Shown here: one piece after another, positions 12,151 through 24,113 of the stretch
Layout: the number at the start of each line of letters is the position of its first letter
Position numbering within the stretch: the stretch's first letter is position 1
DNA from: Cannabis sativa
Lineage: Eukaryota; Streptophyta; Magnoliopsida; Rosales; Cannabaceae
Length of the DNA: 64,000 nt
Assembly: GCF_029168945.1 (NCBI RefSeq)
Contig: NC_083604.1
Span: forward strand, 30,313,686 to 30,377,685
Direction of reading: 5' to 3'
The notes under the pieces: model-generated
Databases searched by the model: none
What the model was told of the DNA's origin: nothing
What the model saw: the letters and a program-made list of their open reading frames with translations, nothing else
Position numbers and translations under genes: made by a program

Positions 12151-12400
12151 CTAGTTTGAACAGCCTGTGAAACCAAGAGTTGGCACATCAGGTCATGATC
12201 AACGAGAGCTTACTAATGCCGCTTAATTTGAAAATTAAAAACATGCGCCTATTCTACTATCAGGCTACTAACATGCTTCCTATCAGGCTTTCCTTATTTC
12301 ATAATAATAATAAACTACTAAAGCAATAAAAGCTTACTAAACCGTAGAACGAGCTAACTGGTGATGATGATTGTACATGTTGTGATGGTCTTTGGAAGAC

Positions 12401-12421
12401 AACCTGGCGGCTGTGATACCA
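12401..12421 (-). other. Tekay-1 primer-binding site (tRNA-iMet-like)
   Basis: The minus strand reads TGGTATCACAGCC then GCCAGGTT, three bases inside the 5' LTR. It resembles the initiator-Met PBS with a few changes. Confidence 0.75.
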
Positions 12422-12424
12422 AAT

Positions 12425-14713
12425 TGTAACACCCTAACTAGCATAGGCGTATTACGTGATTTTTAAACATACTGTGCAACTCGTTGCTAATCAACGAGGT
12501 TTATGGAAATCGTGATTAATTAAAATTTTTGCTTTTTAATTAAACTTATTAAATATTTTATACAAAATATTCGGGATCCCGATTACAAAATACTTTACAA
12601 AAGTTTTACTGTCTTAATACAAAATACTTGTCGCCCAGCGACTAATTACAAAAAGCACTGTTGTCCCGAGGATCGTACGCTCCAGGCCTAACCGCCCCGA
12701 CATGTACAATCTTCCTCGGCTCGCTCTAAAGGTTCCTCAGCCTTGGCCTTGCCCTTACCTACACATAAACATAGCACTGTGAGTCGACAGAGTCAGTAAG
12801 AAAAGCATAAATCATAATCATACATAAATCCCGAGTTATGATTAGACGCCCATACCCTTGACCATAACCCTAACTGTCGTGTCCCACATGATACTGAGTC
12901 CCGAACGTTTGTACGACGGTACTATTGACAAAGTAACAGCCTATACTCGGTACACTGGTCATACTCCAGCTACTAGTCATACTCTTGCTTTACCCATGTG
13001 TTACAGTATCAGCCTATACTCGGTTCACTGGTCATACTCCAGTTGCTAATCATACTCTAGCCTAACCGATGTGATACGGTCAAACAGTACAGTACCACCA
13101 ACCCTAGTATCAGCCTATACTCGGTTCACTGGTCATACTCCAGTTGCTAGTCATAATCTAGCCTAACCGATGTGATATGGTCGGATGGTACGAAGCCAAC
13201 ATACATAACTAATGTATCTAACAGGCTTCCTAACATGCATGCTAAACATGTAATACATATGCATACTGTTATACTAATCTTACCTGAATTCCGAATTCAG
13301 GTGTGTCGGTCAACCTGAGTGGAACAAACTGCACGACGGTTTACAGGCTCCTAAACCATAACAATCACAACACTATTAAGTGATACGCTAAATCACTTCT
13401 CGAGGACTTAAACTAGAAACTAAAAGTTTCCCTATCAATAAAAAGCATGGAAATACCCCAAATAACATAAAAACGAGAAAAACTAGGGTTCCCAAAAATT
13501 TCCCAACCGGCAGACTGGTTGCACAACCGGAATTCCGGTTCTGGAAATTCCTGAACCCCATCCGGAATTCCAGTTGCACATCCGGAATTTCGGTTCCTCG
13601 CAGGAATCATTCAAAAAATTCATAACTCTTTCAAATCAAACCCAATTCATACCAAACCTTCCAGACCTGTTCTAAATACCCCAAAGAACCTTTCTAAAGC
13701 ATCAAAACAACCCAGCAAGTACAGATACGAAAAATGCCATGTGAGCACCAAGCTTTGAGTTCAAAACTCAAGCTTGGCTAAAGCTCACCTACAAGCATCA
13801 AAACTAGATTCAAACTACATAATCATGCATATAAAAACTGCAGAAAAAGAACTCAAGCACAACCAAACTCTACAGCAACTATTTTCACATTTTCACTTTG
13901 AAAAAACCATAGTTTTTAAGCTAAAATTCACAACTTTAAACAACACAACTAACATGCATCACAAGCAGCTCTATTCTACTCAATTAATCAAGATTAAACT
14001 TCTATAAACAACATAAAAAACAAAGCAGCAACTATGAATCAAAACCAAGCATGCAACCTACAATTTCTCTTCAAAAAAATTCCAAGAAACATAAAAGAAA
14101 GATGAAGAAACTTTACCAACAATTAGAGATCACTAAATCTGATCAAAATGAGCTTGAATCACAAAGGAAAAACCACTTCCTTGCTGCTCAAGGAGGGCCG
14201 AAAAGAGAGAGAGCTTTGAGATGAAATTTGAGTTTTGTTTTCTTTCTAATATTTCTCCAATTTGAAAATAAGGGATAAAAGTAAAATTCAACTCTTTATT
14301 CAGCCAAAAATAAACATAATAAACATTTAATTTTTAACTCTAAGTCCACTAAAGGACAAAAATACAAATGGGGCAAAATGACCATTTTGCCCCTCCACCC
14401 AAAAATAACATAAAAGGGGTACTATAGGGTATTTTGGGAAATTCTAAATTCCCGACCACTCCCGAAATTCCCAATGTGTAAATAACCGTCCCACAATACT
14501 AACATACTAAGTTGTGATCTTATTGAGCCAAACACCGAGTTCCATGTTACCGAGCACCGGAAATGCAAAATTATGAAATTCACTATATGACATAAAATGC
14601 ATTTCAGAATTCAATAATAACAGCATAAATAATTATTTAAATATCTATAAATAATTTTCATAATTAATCATAATTAACTGCTAATTTCCAAATTAAACTA
14701 AGCGGTCTTTACA
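12425..14713 (-). repeat. Tekay-1 5' LTR (right), full length
   Basis: Plus-strand limits TGTAACACCC to GGTCTTTACA give a 2289-bp LTR, with TG...CA ends. It carries a short tandem array (12932-13195). Short ORFs inside (13388-13610, 13774-14007) also exist in the other LTR and are not genes. Confidence 0.94.
12932..13195. repeat. Tandem repeat inside Tekay-1 LTR
   Basis: About 2.5 units beginning AGTATCAGCCTATACT; starts at 12932 (degenerate), 13005 and 13106, spacing 73 and 101 bp. The left LTR has the same repeat near 5740-5960. Confidence 0.75.
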
Positions 14714-15398
14714 CTGAATAAGATATATATATAAAAAGGAGATAAAAAGAGAAGTGTTTAAACAGCTGGAGTCCCAGCCTCTTGGTTAAGTTCTTCTGGG
14801 CCAACTAGAGTAGGAGGATCTGTTGTTTGAACAGGAGGAACATCAGCAGTCTTACTGGAGGTTGAAGCAGCCACCTTAGTTTCGCCATATGCCACTTGGG
14901 ATGCGCAGTACTCAAGGTACATGTCCTTAGCATCACCTAAGTAGTCGAAATTGGCCCGAGGATTAGCTTTCCAAAAATCAAAGAAGAGCTCAAGACCAGC
15001 TGTCTCCAAGGCATTGACCTTCTCCTTCAACCTGTCCACCTCAGCCGAAAGCTCCCCCTCCTTGGCCTCCTTTTCCTCCTTCATCCGATGAAGAACTGCT
15101 CGCACAGAAGTCCTCTCATCTTGAAGACTTTTTACCTTAGCAGATAAGATCTCAATGGTCTCCTCAAAACGGTCTGCAACCTCGAGATCCTTAGACAGCA
15201 CAGTGATTTTCTTCTTAGCGGCAAACAGCTTCTTATTGGCTTCACCCAACTCCAACCGAACAGCTCCGGCTTCCGCCTGGCTTCTTCAGCATCCTTCTTT
15301 GCCAAGTCCGCCTTCGCCTTCAGGGTGTCGGACAGAGCCGCATTCTTGGAAGCAGCAGACTTAGCCTAGGAGTAAGTGTAGGCCAACTTCAGACCGGC

Positions 15399-15471
15399 CT
15401 GCACAAAGGAAAAACTTTAGCATATTGAGCTAAGTGTGGAAGATTATGGGGAAGTATCAAAAAAGACTTAC
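15399..15471 (-). other. Predicted intron 2 of Tat-A antisense ORF
   Basis: 73 bp. Donor AGG/GTAAGT and acceptor TTTGTGCAG/GCC on the minus strand. Removal joins codons exactly at a codon boundary. Confidence 0.65.
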
Positions 15472-15893
15472 CCTAGTGAACTCCTTCAAGACTCCAGCCA
15501 CCAACAACTCCAAAGAAGAGTCATTGTCAACACCCGCCAGTTGCTCACTGACCTCAGGAATCAGCCGGTTCATATAATGGGCCAGCATCCCCTTGCCCTT
15601 CTTGGCATTTAGAAGCACCGACAAGGGTGAAGCAGGTGCCTACATCCATTCAGGATTGCCCCTGACCAGCTCAGACCAAACCGTTGGTGGTCCAGACTCC
15701 TTGGACTTGGCAGCTTTGGGGGTAGAGGGGTTTGCAGCAGTCAGCTCCTCGGAAAGATCAATAACCTCCTCGATAGGCCTCTTTGCCTGTGTAGAGGACA
15801 CCTCACCGCTCTTAGACTTCTTGGCCGGAGGGGAGGCGCTAAAGCGTCCGCCTATTCTCTTCCTCAGAGCGTTGATCATCTACCGAGACATGT

Positions 15894-16027
15894 CTGCACA
15901 GAACAAAAACAATATGGTTAGAAGACAGCCATCAGAAACATAAGGCATGAAAACCAAGAAACTCAAAAATAAGATAAAGTAAAATGCTAGGTCACCGCCC
16001 AAACAAGACTCAGAAGTCCATCATTAC
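15894..16027 (-). other. Predicted intron 1 of Tat-A antisense ORF
   Basis: 134 bp. Donor TCAG/GTAATG and acceptor TTCTGTGCAG/AC on the minus strand. The two flanking open frames are 521 bases apart, and 521-134 is divisible by three. Confidence 0.65.
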
Positions 16028-17997
16028 CTGACATCGATCTTATCTCAGACATGACAGCTTTCCCTTTTCCAAAAGCGGGAGGGGATGGCCGAACAGGTGA
16101 AATGGGCTCCTTGATGCGAATCACATGTTCAACAGGCTTGGGCATGGCCGGGAGTTTCTTATTCCTCTTCAATGGGGTCACCTGCTCTTCCTTGGCTTCA
16201 TCTTCAAGATTCAAGGCATACTGCTTGGCCCTTGGACCTCCTTTCAACTTAGCTTCACACTTCAGTTGAATGAGCTCATTCTCCGAATGAGCTCGTTTGG
16301 TCCGGCCAGCACCATATTTCCTCTTCTTCCCTGCCACGGACTTGGGAGTAAAGTCCTCAGGATAGAGCCCGTACCTCACAAAGTTATCCTCAGAGGTCAA
16401 CTGGATAATATTCCGGTCTTCCCCCGACAGCCGGACAAGTTTTTGAACTCTATCCCTATAAGCAAGAGTGAGGGCAGGGTGGTGATATGTCGAAATCTAC
16501 GGGAACCAAGTTCGGGTAATGCTCGCGTCCTTCACCATGAAGTACTCATCAGCAAAATGCCCTATCTTGCTGATGGCCTTATCATTCGTGTCGGTCAACC
16601 ACTTGAAGCCTGGTTGAGAGAAATAGAAGTACCCCGACCTGCCTTGCTTGGGGGTGGACTTCAAATCAAAGAACCAGGCAACTTCGTGAGGAGAAGGAGT
16701 ACCCCACCCCTAGGAAGCGTAGAAGACGAAGAGGGTAGATAAATACTTAATGCCCTTAGGAGTGAACTGGGCCGGGCAGAGACCGAAAAAATCTGCCACA
16801 TCCTTGAAGTATTTATGCAAGGGCATCAACGCTCCTTGCTGACCATGGGCACCCGACCAAGCGCACATCCCCTTGTCAGGGTTTGTGGCACAATTGTTGT
16901 GAGCGGGAATGTAACAGTCCAGCTCGCCCATGTATCCGCCTTGGTCAAGGGTTCGAAGGCGCGCCTCCGTAATCTTGGACGGAGGACTTACCCACCTAGC
17001 ACCCAAGGCACCCTGCCTTCTCTAAGGAACCGCCGCAGCAAGCTCCTCGCTGACGTAGTCAACGCCTTCCACCAGGATGTCTCCGTCAGCATTGACTGGC
17101 TCCCTAGCCTCGTTGTACTCCCCGTAATTGGGAAGTTCAACCTCTGCCTCTTCCTCCACCTCGGAGGGACTGCCAGGACGTACATCGTCAAGCTCCGCGA
17201 TCTCCTGGACCTTAGCGTCCCCTTCATGATCCTCCTCCATCTGGACGGCCGGATCCTCTTCGGCGCTGGGCAAAGGGGCTAGCCGAGCCATTTGAGGATC
17301 AGTTGCGTTTGTACGAGCCATCATTCTATGGCTGGGTACAAGGATTGGAGAATGCCCTTCGCTAGAGGAAGGTGGGTTAGAACAAAGACGAGGATGATCC
17401 TCGTGCAGAAGATGAAGCAAATCCTGGTCGATCTGATGTCTGAGTTCCCAAGACTCACCTGAGTTCATCTACAAAAGACAACACACGAGATGAGTGTTTG
17501 GTTGGAATATCGAACAATAAACAAGCAAATATGCCGACCAGGAGTACTCAACAGATTAAAGAACGATTATGTTCAAAGAAAATTCAAAACTCAAGAAGTC
17601 AAAAATTTTCTTGAGTTAGGGAAAAAATTTCATGAAGCTTAGAATAAGCAAGATGAAAGATGGACGTTATGCAGTTCAGAAACAAGCATTATGACTGTAA
17701 AACCGCATGAAGGCATGATAAAGAAGAATCACAGAGGTTCCTAAACCTAGGGTTTCCTAAACATTTCTCTACAGCACAGTAGAAGGAACATTCAAAATGT
17801 AAACATGCAAAGATAAGCATAAAGGAAATCAGAAACTTACTCAAGATTCAAATGTCTGGGTTCGAGCGACGTCTATCCAACAAGTAGTTTGTACGAAGGC
17901 ACTTCGGGGACTTTGAAGCCAAGAAATTTCTTTTCACTCTGAAGTTTACTTAACAAAGAAGGGTGACAAAAGTAAGTTTATGTGCCAATGCTGTTGG

Positions 17998-18007
17998 TAT
18001 TTATAGG
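17998..18007 (-). promoter_or_regulatory. TATA box for Tat-A antisense gene
   Basis: CCTATAAATA on the minus strand, 530 bp before the antisense ATG. A donor-like GA/GTAAGT near 17838 and an acceptor TTTTGTAG just before the ATG at 17468 suggest a 5'-UTR intron. Tat-B has the same layout at 25909. Confidence 0.6.
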
Positions 18008-18294
18008 CAAGTCACGAAAAGAGGTAATTGCTTTAAAGGAACCTCAGACGCCTCAGTTTCCCTCCTTAAAAATGAAAATGGGAAATCAAAAGTAATCAAG
18101 TGCAGCCGACAGCCGTGGAGAGAGAAAATCGAATTTCGAAATATTAATTGTTAGAGCATTTATTAGCCGAAAACTGAAGGGACGCCCAGTCAGCCTCACA
18201 TCGAGTCTTGGACGGTCGCGCTCAACACGTGTCCCCATCCAAAGGCAAAAACAGCTCGGATGAAGTCTACACGCAACTTCGAAAGTCCCATACA

Positions 18295-18309
18295 GACTTG
18301 GGGGGCAAA
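18295..18309 (+). other. Tat-A polypurine tract
   Basis: GACTTGGGGGGCAAA directly before the LTR TG. Identical tract in Tat-D (42903-42917) and near-identical in Tat-B (25579-25593, minus). Confidence 0.8.
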
Positions 18310-18967
18310 TGTTATCCCAACTTTTGCACTCTGACGTGGCATCACATGAATCGTGACACATGGAATCCACTTGGAATATCTGCTTGGGAAGAGTGGTCCG
18401 AGTAGGAGATATCGCTGGCACTCTCAGAGCGAAGTATTCAGCAATCTGCGCAGAGAAACTAACGCTTAGCGAATTGAGCTTTCGCATCATGAGTCATCAG
18501 CACAATCCCTATAACTCAGGGATCAATTTACGTGGATATGACATACACACGATCCCACTATCAGTGTATTCAGCCTCAATCCCACGATCCTTGTATTCAG
18601 CATTGATCCCACGATCTTTCTATTTATATGTATTGTAACGAGAGGGGAAACTCTTCCTCTCCAAGTTTACTTGCGATGCATATTCACTGGGCAAGGGATC
18701 AGTCGAAAAGCAGTTGAGCTAAGACTATATTATTATCTAAGAATTATATATTCAGAGATACCATTGTAAGAGCTATAAGAAAAGGAATCTTTCTCCTTGA
18801 TCTTAAGTCAATTCAAGTAACGAGGATTAGGCTATTACCGAACTGATCGGGGCTAAACCTCTATAAAATCCATGTGTCTTATTATTGCTTTATCATATAT
18901 CTGTTATTATATATCGTTTATCGCTTATAAAATAGACTCATTGTCGTTGGTAAAAGTGAAGTCAACA
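18310..18967 (+). repeat. Tat-A 3' LTR
   Basis: TGTTATCCCAACTTTTGC to GAAGTCAACA, 658 bp. Same family as 42918-43598 (plus) and the solo LTR 48392-49024 (minus). Confidence 0.88.
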
Positions 18968-19669
18968 AATATATTTAAATTAAATACTAATTTCATATAT
19001 AACTAAAAATGAAATTAATAATTTAAATAAATGTATATATTTGCATTACTCTAAGTAAATATATTACACAAGCATTTTTAAATTACTCTTACTGTTTACG
19101 AGTTATCTAATTAAACATAAAAAAATACTTATACAATTGTTCTACTCTTTATCACCGTGGATCACCTCAATTAATTTTTCTATCCAATCTCACTGTAACG
19201 GTAACAACTCCTTTTTTTTTGCATCGTATGTGTTCTTTCCACCAAACAGTAAAAAGAAGAATTATATTTTTTTATTAGCATACATATTTGTTTGTTAATA
19301 TAATAAATAAGATAACTAATAATTAAAGCTTACAACTTTTGTGTTAGTTATGTATCTGGTTGGATTTGCAGCTCTGATGGGATCAATAATGTATTTTAAG
19401 ACATAAAATCCATACTCTCGATTTTTTTGTTGTTTTGGGCAAGCTATGTGATAACAGTCCAATAAATTCATTCATCCCCCTGAACTTCTGGTATGGCCTG
19501 TTTTAAAAATTATATTACTATTTTAATTAATTAACCACTATTACAAAAATGGGTATTCGAAACGGTTCTAAAAATACTTTTTTTGGGGAACCGTCAACAT
19601 AAAAATTAAGCGAGTATTTAAAACCGTCAGGAGAAATAGGGTGTTATTTGTATTCTCGCGCATAAGACA
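18968..19669. other. AT-rich gap with no gene
   Basis: No open frame with recognisable content. Contains homopolymer T/A runs and, at 19536, a CACTA-like terminus. It may be host intergenic DNA or an old unrecognised element. Confidence 0.6.
19536..19640 (+). mobile_element. Possible CACTA-type transposon terminus
   Basis: Starts CACTATTACAAAAATGGG, similar to plant CACTA ends, followed by three short subterminal repeats around AACCGTC or AAACGGTT. No opposite TAGTG end or transposase was found. Confidence 0.35.
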
Positions 19670-20541
19670 TGTTGCATGATTAAGGGACAAAGAGTATTAG
19701 CAGAAGGGATTGGTTGAAATCACTCGTAAGGTATCCCGAAGGGGACATCTCGGCAATCCTAGAAGTGTATGCTAGACACCTGATGGAATGAGCCATTTGC
19801 GAACAAGTAACATTTCCTGGACCTGGAGAGTAGTTGAGGTAGGTGGGTCCTGGATAGAAATCCTTTAAGCGATGGACACGGAGTGTAATAACAGTCTCGC
19901 TGGCAATGACCACATCATCGTCATATAAAAATTGTTGTATAGACGATTGCACCTTTTTCTAACACAAAATAAGATCTTGTCTCGCATGCCAGGCCATGGT
20001 AGTTTGCGTATGCCCCTCTAAACATGCTTTTTTCCTAACGGACTGGTTAGAGAGTATTTTGCAAATGAGAGACCTTTGCACGACACGTATCCTGGTTTGT
20101 ACAAAACCCCTCACTATAGTTGTACACCACATGATGAAGAAGGTTCTTATCAACCAATGGTCAGATTGTCTTATGGTAATATCGGCCTTGGTAGCGTGTA
20201 GGGTACGAAACCCTAGGTGGATAAAGGGTATGCCCTTTATCACATGTGTGCCTATAAATACTTATTTTCTATGAACAAGGGAGAATAATTTTCATTTTAC
20301 AGATATTCTGCTGAAATTTCTAGAGAGCTTTCTTCTAAAAAAAGAAACAAGAGGAATACAGAGTTCATTATTGTAAACACTTGTAATACTTAAATACTTT
20401 CTTGAGGAGGCTAAAATTATGGACTCGTGGACTAAGCATCATTAACGCCTGAATCACGTAAAAAATATATTTTGTTTATTGTTTAATATATTTTAATTTC
20501 TTTAGCTCTACTTAATCGGTTTTTGAAAATCTCGGTAAATA
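19670..20541 (+). repeat. Tat-C 5' LTR
   Basis: The right end is set by alignment with Tat-B: CTCGGTAAATA then TTTTTGTGCTTTC here, CTCTGTCAACA then TTTTGGTGCTTTC there. The terminal CA has become TA. The left end TGTTGCATGATTAAGG at 19670 is chosen for its TGTTGC start and fitting length; it is less certain. Reading frames at 19680-20274 are chance. Confidence 0.65.
20251..20258 (+). promoter_or_regulatory. TATA box in Tat-C LTR
   Basis: GCCTATAAATACTT about 285 bp before the LTR end, in the place of the TATA in the Tat-B LTR (54269). Confidence 0.6.
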
Positions 20542-20563
20542 TTTTTGTGCTTTCATTGAGAGC
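20542..20563 (+). other. Tat-C primer-binding site
   Basis: TGTGCTTTCATTGAGAGCT next to the LTR end; Tat-B has TGGTGCTTTCATTGAGAGC. The matching tRNA is not one I can name. Confidence 0.55.
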
Positions 20564-20649
20564 TCAGGAAATTTTAGAATCCTCATCACGCTTCAACCAT
20601 GGTGTATACCTAAAAAGGCTCTGGAAAGAAAGTTCTCCTAGATACGATA

Positions 20650-22259
20650 ATGGAGGAAGCCGACTCCCATACTGTTGGCCCCCAGTCAAGAAACGATAGA
20701 GAGGGTGCAACCCCTGCAGAGAACCGAGAAAGTAATACTGAGAATGTTGGCGATGATCTTGCTGATAGCCAAAACCCTAGTGGTGAAGAAGGAGAAGGAG
20801 GCAACGATGAGGAGTACATAAAAGATGGGTATTACATGGATGGTTATGACTACGACCATGACCCTAATCTGTTACGAGTAACAAAAGCATTGGAAATTAC
20901 CGAGGTGGAGTTAGTAGAGCAAAGAGAACTTACTGCAAAGATGAAGAAGATGACGAAACAACTTTAGAGCAAGTTTAATGACTTAGCTGGGTCAGATGAG
21001 GAACCCTTGGTGGAAGTTATAGTCGAGGGGCGAACCCAAAAACAAAATGAAGTTGAAACCTCAAACCCTTGGAAGGACAACGGTAAAGGAAAGATGGATG
21101 AGCTCCCATAAAAACTGCTCCTAAGCCTCCTCACAAAGATGCGGCCACAGCTAGTCAGCCCTCGAGGACGTAGAGGGCCACTGATGCTTTTGAGCCTGGA
21201 TGCCCTTTTGACGCTCGAGGCAAAACCGTGCTGAGAGGACCAACAACTAGAGTACCCAAGCCAAGAAGACGGGGGCATCCTCCTAGTGTCTCCGTCAATC
21301 AGGATGGGAGAACTCTCGTTGGTCACTCCGATGATAGTTGGTCCACAACGGACTTGCAGCAATGATTGGATGCTAAGTACGAGAGGTACAAAAGTGAGAA
21401 GGCAATGCCACGTGTGGGTGACCTTAGAAATCATCATAGTGATAAGATGAGGGGATGTGATCTCCCCAAAAATGACAATAAAATGTTGGAAGAACAAATT
21501 GTTGCGTTGACTAAGCTGGTCAAGAAACAAAGTGGAGCATTATCGGATTTGGAAGACGAGGATTAGGAACCCTTTATTAGAGGGATCGTAGAATCTTTAC
21601 TCCTAGAAAACTTTTAGATGCCCCACATTGAGCTGTACAAAGGGAGGACTGACCCGTAAATGCATTTTGCTAAATACAACAAGATGATGCAAGTGGCTCG
21701 TGTTAGCGATGATGCCAAATGTTTATGCTTCTCCTTGACCCATACTAAGTCTGTAGAAGATTGGTGGAAGGGTTGGCTCTGGGATCAATTAATAGTTGGA
21801 AGGATCTACAGTTGGCCTTCTTCAAACAATTCATTGCTACACAAGAAATGGACATGGAAGTAGGTTCACTCACCAATGTCAAGTAGCAACATAATGAGAG
21901 CCTGAAGGCTTTTATTTAGAGAATGATGGAGGCAGTCGTCACAACTAATGTGAGTGAGTACATGAAGTTGATCGCCCTTCAATTTGCATTGGTTGTAGGC
22001 TCCCTACTGTGGGGAGAAACGCAGAGGAAAAGAGCTGAAATGTTAAGTGAATTTATGGCAAAAGTACAAGGTTTAATCAACCTTGAAGATGCTTATATAC
22101 AAGCCTTCAGAGTCCCTTCCGCACCAACTCCAATAATAGCCACTCCTAGTTTTTCATCACAGACTAATGATCCAGCCTTGTTTCTCCTCGGAACCCAGTT
22201 ATCCCCAACCGTCTATGGTCCTACTACACACGGTCTTACCGATACACAAACCCATTTCT
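20650..22259 (+). pseudogene. Tat-C gag, decayed and interrupted
   Basis: The ATG at 20650 begins an acidic N-terminus (DGYYMDGYDYDHDP) like that of Tat-B gag (54562). After stops, the Gag core is visible: MPHIELYKGRTDP, HFAKYNKMM, DDAKCLCFSL, then after a frameshift EDWWKG and a 21923-22250 frame with [20 protein letters not shown]. Stops at about 20965, 21564, 21615, 21657 and 21920 break it. At 22260 the TR-GAG-2 LTR cuts the gene; the rest of Tat-C is not seen in the window. Confidence 0.8.
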
Positions 22260-24113
22260 TGTTGGAATATGTTTTACCGAGATCTAAATTTACTACCATG
22301 TATATTATTTATCATCCTAAATATGAATCTCTAAAATAATGTAAATAAACACATATAAAGTTTCAGAAACCTTACAGTGGGTGCAGCGGAATAATAATGG
22401 CTGCTTCCACTCAGATCTCTAATCGTTGTATCCTGTCTGTAGCAGAGTATCACCAAGATCTGAGTCTGAATCTCCTTATCTTGAAACTTGACTTTTCACA
22501 GCCTTACACACTATGATTGAGTACCACTTGATGTGTGTGGGCACTTACTCTATCACTAAAGGGTATGAAAATATGAAGAGAAGAAGAGACAAGAGTGGTT
22601 CGAAATAGGTAGAAGTAATGGCTCTGAAAATTTGACTGAAGGCTTGAATTTCATCATCTTTTGATATGAGGCATCACTATCTATTTATAGGCAACCACCT
22701 AGGTTTAGGTTAGAATTATTAGGCATTAAAATATTGAAAAAATTAAATGGAAAATTCACTACAAGTGGCCGACCATAGGATGTGGGCCCCACTTTGCAAT
22801 TTCCAATTTTTCAATAATTTTTCCTTATTTTCTCAAAAATACCATTTTTCCAATTTAACCACTTAAATGCCAAAACTATTTGGTTAATAATTAAAATTAA
22901 TCATCAAATAAAATTTCTATTTAATATATTTATTAATTAGACTTAATAAAGTCTCTTAATTAATAAATAAGCCCTAGAATCTCTTTTCTTCACAATTAAG
23001 CCCTTGCTTAGTGAAAATTCATAAACGAGACATAGTCTAATTTTAGAATTATAATTGATTAATTAAAATAAATTAACTGAGTCTTACAAGCAGTATGGTC
23101 TCAACTAGTATGGGGACCATGGGCCTATACAACCGAGCTTCCAATAAGTAGAACTAGAATTTACCAAGTAAATTCCCTAACTTATTAATTCCTTATTGCA
23201 TCCACCATAGAACTTAGAATTGCACTCTCAGTCATAAAGAACGCTCTATATGTTCCATGATATAGATACGCTATAAACATTTAACCATCCTTCTAATTCC
23301 AATAATCAAAGATCCTTTATAGATGATTTACACAGAGTAGGAATAAATTTACCGTTTCACCCATCAATGTATTTTATCCATAAAACACTTAGAACCTATA
23401 AATGACATTTCAGTGAGCTAATATAATCACTGAAACCAGAGCTCTTCCATTTATTTTAATTAAGCCAAGCTCAGAGGAAATCATCGTTTCACTTCTATGT
23501 CCAGATAGAAGCTATAGATTCCATATCTATGTTTAGCGCTCCCACTCAATTGTACTATCATGTTCTAAAAATGTACGTATCACCCTGACCAAAAAGTAGG
23601 CTTAACTAATAAATCAAAGAGCATGAATAACACTCCTGAGATTGAACCTTAGCATGTCATGATTAAGATCTTTTGATCTAAGATCAACCAGTGATATTGA
23701 CTTAGAAAGATGCAACGGTAAGATTATAATACCTTTACCAAGATTAAAATTGGTCCCAGTCCAATGTATACTCCATACATCCAAAACTAACATCTTTTGC
23801 CAATGTTTTGGAAAGAACATAACACTTATCCAAGGTGTAAGTATACTTTATTGCTGATTATCACATCAGTGTAAATCCAGTGCACTGATGAATTAGGGAC
23901 ATTATCTTTTGAAGCATATAATCACAATCAGATTCCACTGTGTTGACATTACTGTAATTGTGAATAATTATATTTTTTGGACTTAACAGATTTTGTACAC
24001 ATTAAACCATAAACATGAAAACTACATGTAAACATAAATGATTTCTAATCTTCTATTGGTAACAAATCAGATTGTATTGAAATGGGTTTTATTTAAGGCA
24101 TAAAATCCCAACA
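22260..24113 (-). repeat. TR-GAG-2 3' LTR
   Basis: TGTTGGAATATGTTTTACC to ATCCCAACA, 1854 bp, minus orientation, TG...CA ends. It pairs best with the truncated plus-strand LTR at 43599-45399, from which it differs by scattered substitutions. Flanking base run TTTCT at 22255-22259 should be its target-site copy. Short ORF 23614-23820 recurs at 43841-44047 and is LTR sequence. Confidence 0.9.

Larger units (their letters stand above)
5738..14713 (-). mobile_element. Ty3 chromovirus Tekay-1 (Tekay/Del-like)
   Basis: A complete but decayed minus-strand Ty3 element: right LTR (5' LTR) 12425-14713, PBS, gag, protease, RT, RNase H, integrase with a chromodomain-like tail, PPT and left LTR (3' LTR) cut by copia-1 at 5738. 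Integrase after RNase H is the Ty3 order. The chromodomain-like end and the gag/protease type place it near Tekay/Del. Left and right LTRs look nearly identical over the shared 1.7 kb, yet every coding segment has stops. The base run after the right LTR is CTGAA, the expected target-site copy. Confidence 0.93.
14758..17468 (-). pseudogene. Tat-A antisense ORF (gypsy-type transposon domain, coiled coil)
   Basis: Three exons are proposed: 17468-16028, 15893-15472 and 15398-14758, read opposite to the element. The first 150 codons are acidic. Then comes a domain with [20 protein letters not shown] and [14 protein letters not shown], resembling PF04195 (putative gypsy type transposon). A basic, lysine-rich middle follows, and the last exon is a long coiled coil with FWKANPRANFDYLG near its end. 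In-frame stops lie at 17022, 16710, about 16491, near 15880, near 15643 and near 15366, plus a frameshift near 15270. Both introns keep the reading frame when removed. Function is unknown; it is not an enzyme I recognise. Confidence 0.78.
14714..18967 (+). mobile_element. Tat-lineage Ty3 element Tat-A, 3' part
   Basis: Contains an antisense ORF region (14758-17468), a PPT and a 3' LTR (18310-18967). Gag-pol and 5' LTR lie left of the window, beyond Tekay-1, which inserted near the end of the antisense ORF. An antisense ORF between pol and 3' LTR is a known feature of Tat-lineage elements. The sequence after the LTR (AATAT) is the expected target-site copy. Confidence 0.82.

Noticed and set aside
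12932..13195. CRISPR-like regular repeats
   Set aside because: Units are tandem without unique spacers and sit inside a plant LTR.
16051..17282. Long plus-strand frames opposite the Tat-A antisense ORF
   Set aside because: Shadows of the conserved minus-strand protein; the same frames appear at 40841-41848 for the same reason.
14758..17468. Host gene encoding a coiled-coil protein
   Set aside because: Position between element ends, PF04195-like domain and repeated copies at 26499, 40722 and 60703 show it belongs to the Tat elements.
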